This document shows, one piece after another, positions 21,867 to 33,908 of a stretch of DNA of 62,373 bases (position 1 is the first letter of the stretch; each line of letters begins with the position of its first letter). Both the position numbers and the translations under genes were made by a program. The notes under the pieces are model-generated. The model was not told the DNA's origin. It searched no databases and was given only the letters and a program-made list of their open reading frames with translations. Source of the stretch: Mesostigma viride (lineage: Eukaryota; Streptophyta; Mesostigmatophyceae; Mesostigmatales; Mesostigmataceae); NCBI GenBank assembly GCA_009746045.1, contig RPFO01000948.1, forward strand, positions 1-62,373, written 5' to 3'.

Positions 21867-22751
21867 CTTTCTAGGAATGTTCTTGGGGCCAGGCCAGGTC
21901 AGGACATGCCACCCTGGCTGGCCAAGCTGCTGGGGGCCGGCCAGACCGAGGTCGGTGTCTACCTGACTGGTGCGAGCAAGATGTCCTACGCATGCTATCC
22001 TACGCTATCTAATCTCGTCCGAAATGCAAGGCATACCCTGGTACAGAGTTTCTGAACACCTATGAGTTGAAAACCCTACCATAGACCAGAAATAGGTAGA
22101 GACAAACTACATGGATTCCACAGTGTTGGATCACCATGCGTACAGGCATCGTTGCCTCACTTCATAGATGCGTCCAGGAAAAGTTGTCTCACTTCATACA
22201 TCTAAACAAACTTACAAACGTCCTTAAGTGTATGTCAATCACACATAACGCGAAACCGCGAACCTAAATGTATGACACACGAATATGTGGTACTTTCAAC
22301 AGGTCTCACGAAATTGATATTGCAAGAGGCAGGACGACACATCACTAGAAGCAGTCAAGCCTGCTGAGGTACACTTACCATTTCAGTGACGAAGCAGTCA
22401 AGCCTGCTGAGGCACACTTACCATTTCAGTGACAAACAGGCAGATAGGTACAGTTGAACCCTTTTCAACAATTAAAGTAACAAAAAGGGGCCATTCCAAG
22501 AAAAACAAACCGGCATTGCCACCTTTCTTTCAAAACTTCAATGAGACAACTTTGCTTGAGAAAGCATGACCATATTGAGAAAGAAGACTTCAATACTCTC
22601 ACAAAAACTTTCACAGCATATGACTAGACCCAAGGCATTCCACTACAACAAAAAGTACAGCAGTGCAAACATCATTAAAAAAAAAAAAACTGAGCAAGCA
22701 AGGCTCATTGAAAAAGCCCATTTAATTAAATTTGTGTAAATCTACAAGCAA

Positions 22752-23305
22752 TCAGCGCACCTTCCAAGATACGACAAAAATGGCAACAAATCCAACAGGA
22801 ATCACACAACAAACCACTCCGAAAGGGTCCACTGGTAACTGCTCCTCAAGAGGCCTCCACCAAAGCAGAAGGAAACATTGCGCACTAGGGAAGGTGAGGG
22901 AGGCAAACCAGATTGGAAGAATCATTTTCCAATCTTATCTAAGAACTCCAAAGATCCAAATTGAGCAACAAACAGTACATATAAAACTATGGCCACAAAG
23001 AAACAAGGCCAGCCAGACTACAGACAAACAGGGCCCTACAGGCAAGCCCAGACATGACAACTACAAAAGAAGCAGACACAACATTGAACAAAAACTCTGA
23101 AAAACACAAGACAGACTGGAATGCGCACGAAATGGAGCACAGAAACGCAGCAAAATTTCGGGGACACAAACGCACAGAGAAGTAAAAACTTACCATAACA
23201 TTTACCACAAACCCAACATGTGACTGGCACTGAAACCAGTAAAAAAAACAAGAGAAACTCACCATGACGGCAAGGGGAAAAAAGACTTTTTACAGGGAAA
23301 GACAT
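22752..23305 (-). CDS. Candidate small spliced gene with Cys cluster (uncertain)
   Basis: Two consecutive segments on the minus strand have excellent splice signals. Exon 23263-23305 starts ATG (MSFPVKSLFSPCRH) and ends at GTGAGT. Exon 23194-23229 (36 bases) lies between TTTCAG and GTAAGT and continues in phase, giving a Cys-rich run, CWVCGKC. Later exons are uncertain. One option near 23000-23060 adds a hydrophobic Cys-rich tail. Another segment ending at 22752 encodes LPVDPFGVVCC and a single hydrophobic helix. It could be a small Cys-rich membrane protein. I do not recognise a family, and transcript data would decide it. Confidence 0.3.
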
Positions 23306-23474
23306 ACTGACACACAGCAAGAAGGTCTTGAAAGTATTGGAGTCGCAGCCATCTCATCCCTTGCATCAATTTAAGCCCCTAACGCCGCCAGGCCCGAGTC
23401 GTTTGGTCTAGACTTAACAAGGTTGACGAGTGGTTTGGGATACATTTAGAAGTGACAAGATGAGGCCATTGTAT

Positions 23475-23480
23475 TTTATT
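23475..23480 (-). terminator. Polyadenylation-type signal for PSAD
   Basis: AATAAA on the minus strand, about 170 bases beyond the PSAD stop. The position is typical for a 3' end. Green algae often use TGTAA instead, so this is a candidate only. Confidence 0.35.
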
Positions 23481-23646
23481 ACAAAAAGCTGTGGTTATAT
23501 TTCATGAGGGCGGATGCCGAGGCAGCAATCCTCAAAAGTCGGGACCGCTCAATTTCGCCACATGCGCCCCATGGGCAATACCGACCACAGCCATGGCATT
23601 TTGGCTACCGTTGCGGCTATACACAGATGGCGGAATCGGCCGCCAT

Positions 23647-24273
23647 TTACTCAATCGTCAGCTTGCCGGTGAACTTGACCTGAGCCGGGTTAGGGTTGGC
23701 ACCGATAGAGCGCATGTTTCCTCCAACCTGGGTCCTGCCAGCGTTCACCTTCTCCGGGTAAACACCGTCCTTGGGGTGCAGGTACTGGACCTCACCGCTG
23801 GGGAACACCCGGTAGAAACGGTAGTCAATCTTAAACTTGGTGCGCAGCTGAGTGCCAAGGGCCAGGCACTGCTCCTTGCGGGCAAGCTTAAGCAGGTTCG
23901 GGCCCTGGCGCATAATGGCGGCGCCACCGGTCGGCATCTCAAAGATCTCCTCCTTCTTCCCCTCCCACGTGATCACGTAAAACTCCTCGACCTGAGCCTT
24001 CCTCAAAAGACCACCGGTGCTGCCACCGAAAATGGGGGATGGGGTGTTGGGATCCAGGGCCGGCGGGGTGAACTTCTTTGGGGCCTCCTTCACCTCAGCG
24101 ACGGCGTGGATGGCCATCTGGCGTGGGGCGGTGCGAATCACGACGCCCTGCACCTTCTCTCCAGCGAACGAGCTGCGAGAGGCCGCGACTGGGGCCTTGC
24201 TTGCCTTAGCGGCGACATTGGAAAATGCAGCCACTCCTGCCACCACATTCACGTTAGCGACGGCGGAAGCCAT
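23647..24273 (-). CDS. PSAD: Photosystem I reaction centre subunit II, PsaD
   Basis: A 208-residue, intronless precursor. Residues 1 to about 60 are Ala/Ser/Val-rich, basic and almost free of acid, as in a plastid transit peptide. The mature part is classic Psa[21 protein letters not shown], then [59 protein letters not shown] and NMRSIG. PsaD sits on the stromal side of photosystem I, helps dock ferredoxin and stabilises PsaC. The length and lack of internal stops indicate a working gene. It lies head to head with the disulfide isomerase gene, 721 bases apart. Absence of introns contrasts with its neighbours and is also known for PSAD in Chlamydomonas. Confidence 0.97.
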   Translation of the reverse strand: MASAVANVNVVAGVAAFSNVAAKASKAPVAASRSSFAGEKVQGVVIRTAPRQMAIHAVAEVKEAPKKFTPPALDPNTPSPIFGGSTGGLLRKAQVEEFYVITWEGKKEEIFEMPTGGAAIMRQGPNLLKLARKEQCLALGTQLRTKFKIDYRFYRVFPSGEVQYLHPKDGVYPEKVNAGRTQVGGNMRSIGANPNPAQVKFTGKLTIE

Positions 24274-24994
24274 CGTTTTGGGATTGAGTTTGAGTGGAGA
24301 GACAGTTGAGTGGAGATGGTGGAGCTCGTCTTCGGCAACCTGGGCTCTTTGTCAAACAATACCTCCGCGCTTCCGCCTGATTGGTCGGGGGCACGGCCAG
24401 CAAGGATAAGGGTAAGTTGATGGTTGAAGTTAATGACCCCCGCGGTGGCGAGTACAAAACGGCGGATCTGGCGCCAAGGCTATTTCGAACTGCATCGATA
24501 TTTCCTGTACTTCGCACTTTGTACGTAGTTCCCGCGCGCTCCCGCGTGCAGCAAGATATTTGAAAATTCATGTGGGATGGCCCTGCTTGGTGTACTACGC
24601 TTGGATTACGCGGTAACGTTCGTGCAATGGACGGTCTCGGAGGCTGAAATCCAAAAAACATGAAACGCGAGCAGCGTCACCATGAGTCCTTTCGGACAGC
24701 TCAGCAACGGGGGATGGCAGCATACCTTCGGAGCATGATGGTCGAGAGCACGCGGGAGTCACAGGCGGGAGCCGGGAACACGGGAGAGAAGTCTCTGGAC
24801 GGAACACGCATCGTTTGGTTCTGTAAACATCGATAATGCGTTATGGTGTGCATGGCGGACCATCACAAGGCTTTGCTAATAAGATAACAGCTGCAGAGCG
24901 TACTGAAGGTAGATATCGCGCACACTCAAACCGAAAAAGTTGGCGCTAAGGAAAACGCGCTGATTGAGCGCAGAAAGCAGCATCGTCGGCAAAC
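24274..24994. other. Divergent intergenic region between PSAD and the P5-type gene
   Basis: The 721 bases presumably hold both promoters and 5' leaders. No clear TATA box was seen on either side, and no coding region is supported. Confidence 0.5.
24380..24384 (-). promoter_or_regulatory. CCAAT box upstream of PSAD
   Basis: CCAAT on the minus strand, about 107 bases before the PSAD start, within a GC-rich segment. It is a plausible promoter element and nothing more can be read from sequence. Confidence 0.3.
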
Positions 24995-27900
24995 ATGGCG
25001 TCCCTTCGCGTCGCCCTTTGGTCAGCGTGTCTACTGAGTTGTCTTGTGTATGCTGCGGCTATGTATCAAGGTACATGTTCTTCTTTGGTGCGCGTATTTT
25101 CATTCAAAATTTTGCCGCCGTTACTGTTCAAGCCAGCCATTTATTGCTTGGAGGGTTGAATGTCCGCGCAGTCTCCTGTCGCAGTGCCACACCGTCGGAA
25201 CTGAAAAAAATACTGATTGTAAATTCGTGGTTATTTCGCCTGCCATTCGCATGGCGCAGGCAGCGACGTCATCTCCTTAAACCCCAGCACGTTTACTAAG
25301 ATGGTTATCAAGAGCCCGCACATTTGGTACGTTTGAGAACGCCATTGCTTTATATGCCGTAAAATATTCTGACGTATTCTGCCTTTATTAGTAGGTACTA
25401 TAATTAAAGAAGTAGTGTTGCAGCCATAAATGATCCTTTTATATTTACATTATATGCTGCGAAGTATGGTAATCGCATTTCACCGCGGAAGTGCTTCACC
25501 GATGTGCGCAGCTCGAGAAACCTGTAGCACGAGGAGGCCACCTGTTCGTCATGCTTGAAATGGGTTGGGATCGGTTACCATGCGTGTACAACAGGTTGCC
25601 GTGAATAGACACGATGTTCGTGGTACACGCCATGTATGGCATTTAGGCTGGCATCTCGACCTCATGGGCAAGCCGGGGCTGCTCAACCGGTTGCTTCCTT
25701 TATCTTTTGGCTTCACCATGCATGGTGTGTGCCCTATGGATGATGGCCGTGGACCGCACAAAACCCATGGTAACACCGATGTGCCTGTCGTTCCTGCCCC
25801 ATGTAGCTAGGGACACCGTGTCGACAAGAGCGAATGGTGGCTCCTGGTCCTGTCGAAATGGCTTGTAATACTTGTAATGCTTGTCGCCAGTCAGCACCCT
25901 CCGGGGGATTGGGTATTTGGGGTTATGGCATTTGGTCAGGTCCACTATCACTATTACGTTTTTTTTTTTTGCTATTTTTTTTAATGTTTAGAATGTAGTT
26001 TTCGTATTTCCTTTTCTAACCAAGACTCGAGGTGGTTGCCCGGGCCTTCCGAGCGCCTCATATACTCCAGTACCCGCCCCATACCCCAAAGGGGCCCAAC
26101 CGTCAGGCCAACAGTGGCCTGGTCAGCAAATTACGCCTAAAGAGAAAGAATCACTTAAAATGTATGGATTGCGCATGGTTTGGTTGGTTGCTCGGGTCTG
26201 TCATTTTCTGGGCTTGCTTTGCCAGCTAGGGTGCTATATTTTTTTCTATCGTCATTGTTTGAACGGTTACTCTACTAGATATTTGCATGCTTTTGTTTGG
26301 GACGCCATGTGCCAACGTGCTGCTGCCCGCCAGTCATGTGCAAACACGTGCTCCAGATTCCATTCGTATACAGTCATTCTGCGCGTATTGTGGCTGGCTG
26401 GCCATCATCAGTGCGTGGCTAGGTGGGACCGTGCCTTGTGTATATCGCTTACCTGGTTCATTCTCGCCTCCCTTCTTTACCACTGCTGGGCCCTCACTCC
26501 CCGCATCACGCGCGCTGTGCTGTTGCCACCTGTCCCCCCCCCCACCCCACACACACAGGTTCATCGAGTTCTACGCGCCATGGTGGTACGTGAAGCACCG
26601 CAGCGGCGTTGAAGCACAGGATGCAAGCTCTCACGGGGTGCTGTGTGCTGATCGCGCGCCATGTGTGCTTGGGACTTGGTGTTTCGCCATGCAATGTCGC
26701 AAGGTCACCAGTGCAGTGGGGACAGCCGGCATCTTTCCAAGTATACCGTCAGCTTGAAAGCGACGCTTGGGTAGCCCTCTTGCCGTGCCGTGGCGGATGA
26801 TTTATTCGTGCCGCACCCCAGTATTGCTTGCAAGTGTTTCCTTACACCATAGTTGAATAGTTGGAAAATGCCCCCCCCCCCCCCCCCCATGCAGTCGGAT
26901 CATCTCCCTCTACTATTCCATGGCTGGGGAGGGAGTGCCTTTTTCTTCGTAATGAAGGCCCGTCATTGTCTTTGTCTAGCTGTAAGGCTTTGCGCCGCTT
27001 TCCCTCTGATGCTCATATCCCTGCATTTCCCCTGCTGCTGGCACGTGCCACCCCCCCAGCGGCCACTGCCAGCGGCTTAAGCCCGATTACATCAAGGCGG
27101 CCGCCGCAACCAAGAACGTGGTGCGCTTTGGCGCAGTTGACTGCGACGAGCACAAGGGGCTGTGCGGGGAGTACGGAGTGAGGGGGTTCCCGACGCTCAA
27201 GATATTTGGCGTGGACAAGCGCAAGCCGCAAGATGTGGGTCCCTTGCACTGGCACCCGCTGGGGAATACCCAGGCTGGCACACCCGCTGCCCTGATGCCT
27301 GGCACGCCCTCAACGTTTTTTTCTTGAGTGGCGTATTTTTTGAATTGCTGACACTGGCGCATGCCCACAACCACGCACACGCGTGCGCACGCACGTACGC
27401 ACACACACACACACACAAACACACTCACAGAGGGATGGCTTTTGGGACGGCCTTTGAGCTCTACCATTTTGACAATACTCCGGGTAAAAAAAATGGGAGA
27501 TACCCGCCAAATCGATTCAAACTTGGGATGTCGATCTCTGCCTCTGGAGAGTGATGGGCAACGAGCCTGTCTCGTACAGATGGCGGGACCCGCGTGTGTG
27601 CCAGCATTTTTCATCGTGTGTCTGTGGGTTGCGCTTGGCTCGGCATCGCCTCCCTCCATGCATATATATAGGTCTGTACGTAGTGCTCGTACATGGCGAC
27701 TCGTTCTCCCGGACATGCGTGGCTCTACGGTTCATGCCGCAGCGGCTGGCGTCTTGCGCTGACGCATGCTTTATGGATGCTGATGTGTTATTTGCACAGT
27801 GTCTACCTGGTTTTACAGTATGAGCTCCGTGCTAGCTGGGGCCTTTCGTCAACGAACAACCAGCCTTGTACCCGCTCCAAGTGCACGAATGATAATTTTG

Positions 27901-30900
27901 CTAGTTGCCATGCTGTGCCGTTGTGTGGCTACCATGGCAGCATATCCAGCTCAACACTCATCCCTCCTCTGCCTCATCATCCCCCACCCACTCCCTCCGT
28001 TTCCCTCTCCCATTTTCCAGTACCAAGGTGCGCGCGATGCCAAAGCGATGGCCGAAGCAGGTCTGGCACAACTGCCCAGCAGCGGCGTGAAGCAGGTGGC
28101 TGCCGCCAAGCTCACCCAGTTCCTGTCCACGGAGCCTGGCCTGCCCAAGGCGCTGCTCTTCTCCTCCAAGACGTCCACGCCCAACCTGTACAAGGTGAGT
28201 TGTGTACTGGGTGGGTACTTTTGCAAGGTGGAGAGTCTGCAAGGTGGGTACTACTCATGGTGAGCAGGCGGCGTGGTTGTCACTGTGCAAGGTGGTTACT
28301 AAACAGGGTGAGTGCTTTGTGAGGTGGCTGTGGCACACAATGGGCGTGGCCTGGGTTTCATGTCGCTCGTTGCTTTTCATCGGCAGAGGTGCTGACTTTG
28401 GGTGCTGACTTGGGGTGCTGACTTGGGGGCTAGCTTCGCATGGGAAGGCGGACAGGCGGTGAGCAGAAGTTGGCCAGGCGGTGGGAAGCTGACCCTAAAG
28501 GTGGGGCTGCCCCCGTGGATCTTGGGGTGTGCTGGGCGTGGGTACAGGTCTTGTTCGAGGGTGCATGTCGATGTGTCGGTGTGTCAGCGTGTTTCATTGA
28601 CCATCCCAATCTGGTCCATGGCAAGAAATGTTCAGTTGCTCTGCTGCTGCGGCATCTTTACTTCTTTCTTGATGTCTGTCCTCCTGTTTAAATATTTTAC
28701 TTGTTTATAAATATGCTGGTTGGTTAAGTTAATAACTGCGGTGATATGGGCAAGTTTGGGGGGGCGGTTGCTATGTTTCTGTCTTTTGGTTGCCTGCCTG
28801 GTTGCTCCTTCCCCGTGCAGGCGCTGTCACTAACCTTCAAGGGGCGCATGGTTCTTGGAGAGGTGCGCAAGAAGGAGCAGGCGCTCGTAGACAAGTACGA
28901 GGTGGCCGATTTCCCCACGCTGCTCGTGCTGTCCGATGACGGCGAGGTTGTGGCCAAGTTCGACGGGTCCATCAGCTACGAGAGCGTGGTGGCCTTCCTG
29001 GAACAGGTGGGTCACTGTACGGGATTCTGCAGCGGTGCAGGTTTTTGGGACAGGGACGATCCTATCGTAGGGGTGTCACCGGCATGACATTAGGGTGTAT
29101 GGTGCTTCCATCGCAACAGCTCCATTCCCTACTAGAGCGTGACAGCGTTTCCAGAGCAAACGGGGATGTGGATGGAATATCGTAGCGAAGCAGGTGGGCA
29201 GGCAACCTCGGTGAGTTGGCTGGAGCCAGTGCGGGGGGGGGGGGGGGGGGGGGGGTTCTGGGATACTATAGCGGCGCTACTGGCATACCATGGTGTGGCG
29301 GCTGGCTGTCTGTGGACGGGTGTGGTGCTTACTGTAGGGATGCTTACGGCTAGGTTGTGTTGTGCTTCTATTATACTGAGGGCCGGCCTGTACAGCATTT
29401 TATGTATTCCTGGCTGTCATCTGTTTCTTTCCTTAATGTTTCTCTCATCATGTTCCATGGCTAAGCCGCGCTTATGGTGTGTGGTGCCGTAATCTGGGCA
29501 TTGGTGTGGGGGGGGGGCTGCTGGTTGCATGTATTTGTTGTCGGGCGGGCGCTTCTTGCTTGTGGTGGCATGCGCGTTGTGAGCAGTATGCCAAGCCAGG
29601 CGAGAAGGATGCGGATGACAAGAAGAAAGCAAATGCAGGAAGCGACAAGAAGGATGACAAGAAGGACAAGGGGAGCAAGCAAGACAAGGAGAAGGAAAAG
29701 GAGAAGGAAAAGGAGAAGAACAAGGAGAAGGAGAAGGAGCAGAAGGACAAGGACAAGGAGAAGGGGAAGAAGAGGGATGAGGATTCCGATGGGCGGAGGG
29801 AGGCCAGCAAGCCAAACAAGCATAAAGGTATGTGTGGAGCGGTGGGCAGAGAATGACAGGGGGGGGGTCCCTTGTTGTGTGAGGGTAAAACGACACAAAG
29901 AAACGGGAAAGGGGAGTGAGTAAGGCATGAGCTGGCCGGTGATTGCAGCTTGCTGGCACGGTTTACTTCTCCTTGTGAGGGGGCCAACGGACCGATCATC
30001 AGATCATTGGATGATCTATCACCAGCGGTACCTATCAAAAGGTCACCGATTTTGAGAGGCCGCCATCGAGGGCTGCTCATGTCCCGACGCTGTTGTATTT
30101 GCGATAGTGGGAAGGTCGTGCGTGGATGGTATAAGTGCGTGATGAGCGGCTGGGGGGTGACCGACCAGGTTTCGAAAATGACTTCTGCTGTCCGGTAAAC
30201 GCCCACCCCCCACTGCTTATATCATGGGCCCCTGCTCAGTGCCTGTGAAGCGTATTGGAGGGTAATGTTGGAGGCCATTTAAAGGCTTATTAAAGGTAAT
30301 GTAATTCAATAATCATTTTGTAGGCCAGGTAAAAAGAGGGCCTTGAGGGTTACTTTGGAAGTTGACTAGGTCTAGCACAGTGCTCTTGCGTGTGTCGTTG
30401 ATCCCTTGGTGCCGTTCATCCCTCGGTGCAACAACTGGCGGACGTACGACACGCTGTTCACCTGGTGCCTTTACGATTCTTCTGCGTGGAACACTACTAC
30501 CCCTTCTGCTTCCCCGTCTGCTTTCTCCGGCCTGCAATCGCAGGCAAGGTCGGCGGCAGCACGGGGGGTGACGTGGTCCCCCTCTCCCAGGCGTCCCTGG
30601 CGGAGCACTGCGTGGGCAAGCCAGGGTACTGTGTGGTCGGTCTGATCGAGGGCGGCGAGGCGGAGGCCGCGCAGGGACCCTGGATGGAGAAGCTCAAGGT
30701 ACCATCCCTTTTCCCGATGAGTTATTGGTTGCTGCCTATGCTCTGTGGTTGGTTGATGCCTCATTATGTGCTCTGCCGCATTATGTGAGTGATAAATGTG
30801 GGTGTTGTTGTGGCCAGTAAGTAGGGATGGCGTGGCGCAGAGTGAACTCGTGCACACGGTCATGAACATGGTGTCTGGAGGAGGCGGCCTGTTCAGTGTG

Positions 30901-32066
30901 TGATGGTGGATGCGCTGGAGTGTGTCTCCGGCCAGCGGACATGTCGCGGGTAGTCGCATCATTTGGCATGATGCCCGCTTGCCACGCTATGTCCGGCAAC
31001 AGGCACGTGTGGGACAAGGCATGTGGGGCCTCTTTGTGCTGTGATTCGCTGATCTGCTCGCGAGGATTGCTGGGTGCTTCGAGGGTGCCGGCGCATGGCA
31101 GAGAATGTTGGTCGGGACACTGGTGAGAGGGACAGTCAGCCATTGTGGGTGTTGCAAACGGGCCGAGTAGCCGCTCTGCATGGCCAGGACTATGCTGGTG
31201 AGGTGCATCAGGCCAGTGCAGGTATGGCACAAGTGCATGTGTTGCAAAGCGCAGTGGATGAAGAGCTATGAACAGGATGTGGCGTGGTTTTCTTGCTAGC
31301 CTGAGAGAACCCGGTATGGTGAAAGTGGAAGGACTTCAGAGTCACTTACTTGCTTAGGCTCACCGGGCATCTGTCTTATTCAGTTCCGGTGAGCCTATCT
31401 ATACCGTATCGCGTACACAGTATCCTGTGCACCTTGCACAAATCGGGTCAATGAGCGTGTGGGGGTGGCTCTGGGGTTGGCTCTGCTACTGCACGGACAC
31501 AGAAATTGCCATACAGGATCTTGTCGAATCCGGTTCAAGGACTGATATGGGCTCTGGTCGGTGTAGTTGCTTGGCGGTACGGGGAGTTCATGGAACTCCG
31601 CCTCTTTCTGATGTGGTCTGAATCCACCCTGTCGCGTTCCCATCTCGTCCTCGAGAAGTAAGGTGCCTGTCTATCCGTCACAGCCTGGCATTCACAACTT
31701 AAGCCCAGATGGTTAGGACCCTTGGTATATTCAGGCCAACAAGCACTCCTCCTGCACCTGCTGCCTGTACTCTGGATGCACTATATACCTGGACTTGGCT
31801 AATGGCAGGGCGCTGCCAAGAAGTACCACGAAGATCCTCTGCATTTCCTGTGGTCGCCCACAGCAGCTGTTAAGGACTTTGCTGCTGCCTTTGGCCTGGG
31901 CAAGGGGCACACCGGGTCGGTTGTTTTGGTGATCAACACCAAGAAAGCCAAGTACGCACGTGTGGAAGACTTGGATCTAATGGAAGCCATGCTGGACCGG
32001 GCATTGGGTGGTGACCTGCACATGGAGAAACTAGCCATGGGAGAGTTGCCACAAGTTGACCAGTGA
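24995..32066 (+). CDS. Protein disulfide isomerase, P5/PDIA6-like (nine exons)
   Basis: Exons: 24995-25070, 25260-25326, 26559-26585, 27060-27234, 28021-28194, 28821-29006, 29587-29827, 30544-30698, 31809-32066. All introns are GT-AG and all phases agree, giving 1359 bases (452 residues). Residues 1-22 form a signal peptide ([15 protein letters not shown]). A thioredoxin a-domain follows, with FIEFYAPW and catalytic CGHC at 57-60, then VDCDEH and GFPTLKIF. A second thioredoxin-like fold (about 170-235, [14 protein letters not shown]) lacks CxxC. A Lys/Glu/Asp-rich linker (236-315) leads to a P5-type C-terminal domain. It should form and rearrange disulfides in secretory proteins. The protein ends QVDQ, without a KDEL-type ER retention signal. 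Confidence 0.93.
26559..26585 (+). other. 27-base micro-exon before the active site
   Basis: It lies between an ACACACAG acceptor and a GTACGTG donor and encodes FIEFYAPW. Its last two bases are TG, which join the C of the next exon to make the first active-site Cys codon. It is in phase on both sides, so it must be included for a working enzyme. Confidence 0.9.
26871..26888. repeat. C18 homopolymer
   Basis: Pure C run in intron 3 of the P5-type gene. A G23 run lies in intron 6 (29233-29255). The lengths are probably unreliable in any assembly. Confidence 0.85.
27390..27430. repeat. CA microsatellite in intron 4
   Basis: CACACA/CACGCA run within the intron after exon 4. No other function is visible. 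Confidence 0.8.
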
Positions 32067-32154
32067 CGTTGGTGACTAGATTATGTAGCCCACCAATTCT
32101 GATCCTGCCTAGCTATATATCCCCCGCTTGTGCGCATGCATGTATGTGCCTAAC

Positions 32155-32160
32155 AATAAA
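32155..32160 (+). terminator. Polyadenylation-type signal of the P5-like gene
   Basis: AATAAA, 89 bases after the stop codon, in an AT-rich context. This is a typical 3'-end position. Confidence 0.5.
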
Positions 32161-32580
32161 ATATATCACAGTAGTATATGATGTCTACTTTGATGCGGCC
32201 TATATGTTTTCTATATAACGGATCGTATTAATTAATTGAGTAATTAAACACGTGCTCCCGTTATTAAGGGATCCCGGAGCACCAGAGTGCTTTGATTGAT
32301 CCCTGAGTGTGCACAGCGGGCAGGGGGGCAGAGACCCGGCCCTCCTTCCCTCATGCCACCCCCCTGGCACGCGACCCCAGCGACCACTGCGGCCCCAGCG
32401 ACTCCAGACGCCCCAGCTTGTAGGGGAATACAGCAGTAGTAGTGTAGAATAGTTAGACAGTGGCCTTGTACATGCACGCCTACTACAGGCACTACACCAG
32501 CCGACTTATCAAAGAGACAACCTTAAGACCGACTTATGAACATTAATTAGTCATGTACATGTAACCGGAGACGTCCGTCC
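32161..32580. other. Intergenic DNA with LINE-tail remnants
   Basis: Contains TTAATTAATTGAGTAATTAA next to a GTGCTCCCG...CGGAGCAC hairpin (about 32233-32285), which resembles the LINE 3' hairpin and tail seen elsewhere. It also has an isolated ATCAAAGAGACAACC near 32508. No gene is seen. Confidence 0.55.
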
Positions 32581-32717
32581 TATAGTCAGCAAAATTGGTG
32601 CGAGAGGTCCCCAGTTCGATTCCGGTCGGATTCATTTGCAGATCGCGTTTTCCGCGTTTTCCGCGGCCCGGCACTGAACGCAAAGGTTTTCACCTTTGCG
32701 GAGTGTCTGATCAGAAT
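32581..32717 (+). repeat. 137-bp tRNA-like repeat, copy A
   Basis: Begins TATAGTCAGCAAAATTGG, contains a B-box/T-arm-like AGTTCGATTCC, and ends with a hairpin CGCAAAGG-TTTTCA-CCTTTGCG and CTGATCAGAAT. Copies B-D lie at 37085, 37481 and 37784. The tRNA-like core suggests a SINE. This copy directly abuts the truncated LINE coding fragment. Confidence 0.8.
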
Positions 32718-33908
32718 GTACATGTGTGCCCATGTGCACCGCCGCTGGTGGAGCAACCCCGCCCTACCCCGGATCGTCAAGCGTGACCTCTTCAAGGTCG
32801 TCATTCTGACGATCCTGACCTACGGCGCCGAGACGTGGACACTGATGCAGGAGCTGGAGCAACGACTCGACGGCGCCGTCACCAAGATGCTGCGCAAGGC
32901 CCTTAACATCCCCTTTGGTTTGCACATTAGTAATGAGGATTTGTACGCTGATTTGCCCTATGTTTCCCACATTATTAGGCACAGGCGCCTGGGCCTAGCC
33001 GGGCACCTGGCCCGCACAGATCAGGTAGATACATCAGATAGACTAGCTGGCACCAAGCCCGCCCAGCCTGGGCGATATGTCCTCACCTGGCGTGCCCCCG
33101 GCCGCGCGCGGCAGGGCCGCCACCCGTGGACTTTTCGTGATAGACTCGGCATGGACATGTGCTACACTAGACGTGACGGGCTCACCCCCGGGCAGCCTCC
33201 TGGTTTGTCTGTAATATGGAGGCAGATGGTGCGCAAGGATAGATGGCAAGTAGTGATGAAGGAGACCACCCCCAAGCCTGTGGGGGCTCCGCGTGTGACC
33301 AAGTATGGCATTCATAGCGATTCGGGCCGCGGTGCCCACACCCCTGTAACTAGGACCTAGATAGCTTATACCATCCATTCCATCCCATGTTCCCCTCCCA
33401 CTGAGGACTTATGCTCACGTGACGCAGTCACGTGTCTATTAATTAATTAATTAATGTGTGCCCATGATGCGCCACACACCAGATGATGCCTAGCTTTATT
33501 ATTTAGTTATGCTGTGACTACGCAGAGAGCCACTCTCTGCTGAGAAGCCATGCCTTAGCTTTTGTATTGCCATGCTGATCTTCCCTCCCCATGACAGGCT
33601 CCCCTTAGCTGGGTTGAGCTTGATAGATTGTGGGGGTATACGTGCAGGTGCCCTGGTGCACCTCGAGCAAGTGTCGTTTACATGTTCCCACCCGGCCTTG
33701 CAGGAAGTAGCTTAGAATGTATTAAAAGCCATATCAAAGAGACAACCAGCGCAGGCCAGAAATCGGGAGAATCCGGACCATGGTAGCTCGAGCCTGCCGT
33801 TATCTTTTCCGCGTTTTCGAGTCGTTCAGGATGATGAAGATGAATGGTGATGGAAATGTGTATCCTTGTGCATTGAAATTATGGCTGGCTTACGTGTGGA
33901 GCGACTAG
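32717..33908 (+). mobile_element. 5'-truncated LINE with 3' tail, copy 1
   Basis: A frame to 33360 encodes the region after the reverse transcriptase core of a non-LTR element: DLFKVVILTILTYGAETWTL, then LDGAVTKMLR, RHRRLGLAGHLARTDQ and a C-terminal LSVIWRQMVRKDRWQVV. Downstream are a CACGTGAC-GCA-GTCACGTG hairpin with (ATTA)n, the tail family (33559-33725) and the 177-bp repeat (33732-33908). The RT catalytic core, endonuclease and ORF1 are absent, so it is dead. Confidence 0.82.

Larger units (their letters stand above)
16191..22700. other. Gene-poor intergenic region
   Basis: No recognisable protein family in six frames. It contains a 52-bp tandem duplication (16493-16544 and 16560-16611), a perfect hairpin (16913-16943), recurrent AACGCGATRYATCGCGTT palindromes (19761, 21418, 21446), a 43-bp tandem duplication (22348-22433) and one copy of a dispersed 177-bp repeat (21690-21866). 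Frames of 60-157 codons occur but show no motif. Confidence 0.6.

Noticed and set aside
23491-24409. Plus-strand frames of 272 and 130 codons opposite PSAD
   Set aside because: They are antisense shadows of the conserved PsaD coding sequence.
29474-29923. Arg/Lys-rich frames around 29500-29900 as a separate gene
   Set aside because: The in-phase part is exon 7 of the P5-type gene. Other frames are shadows of its Lys/Glu-rich repeat.
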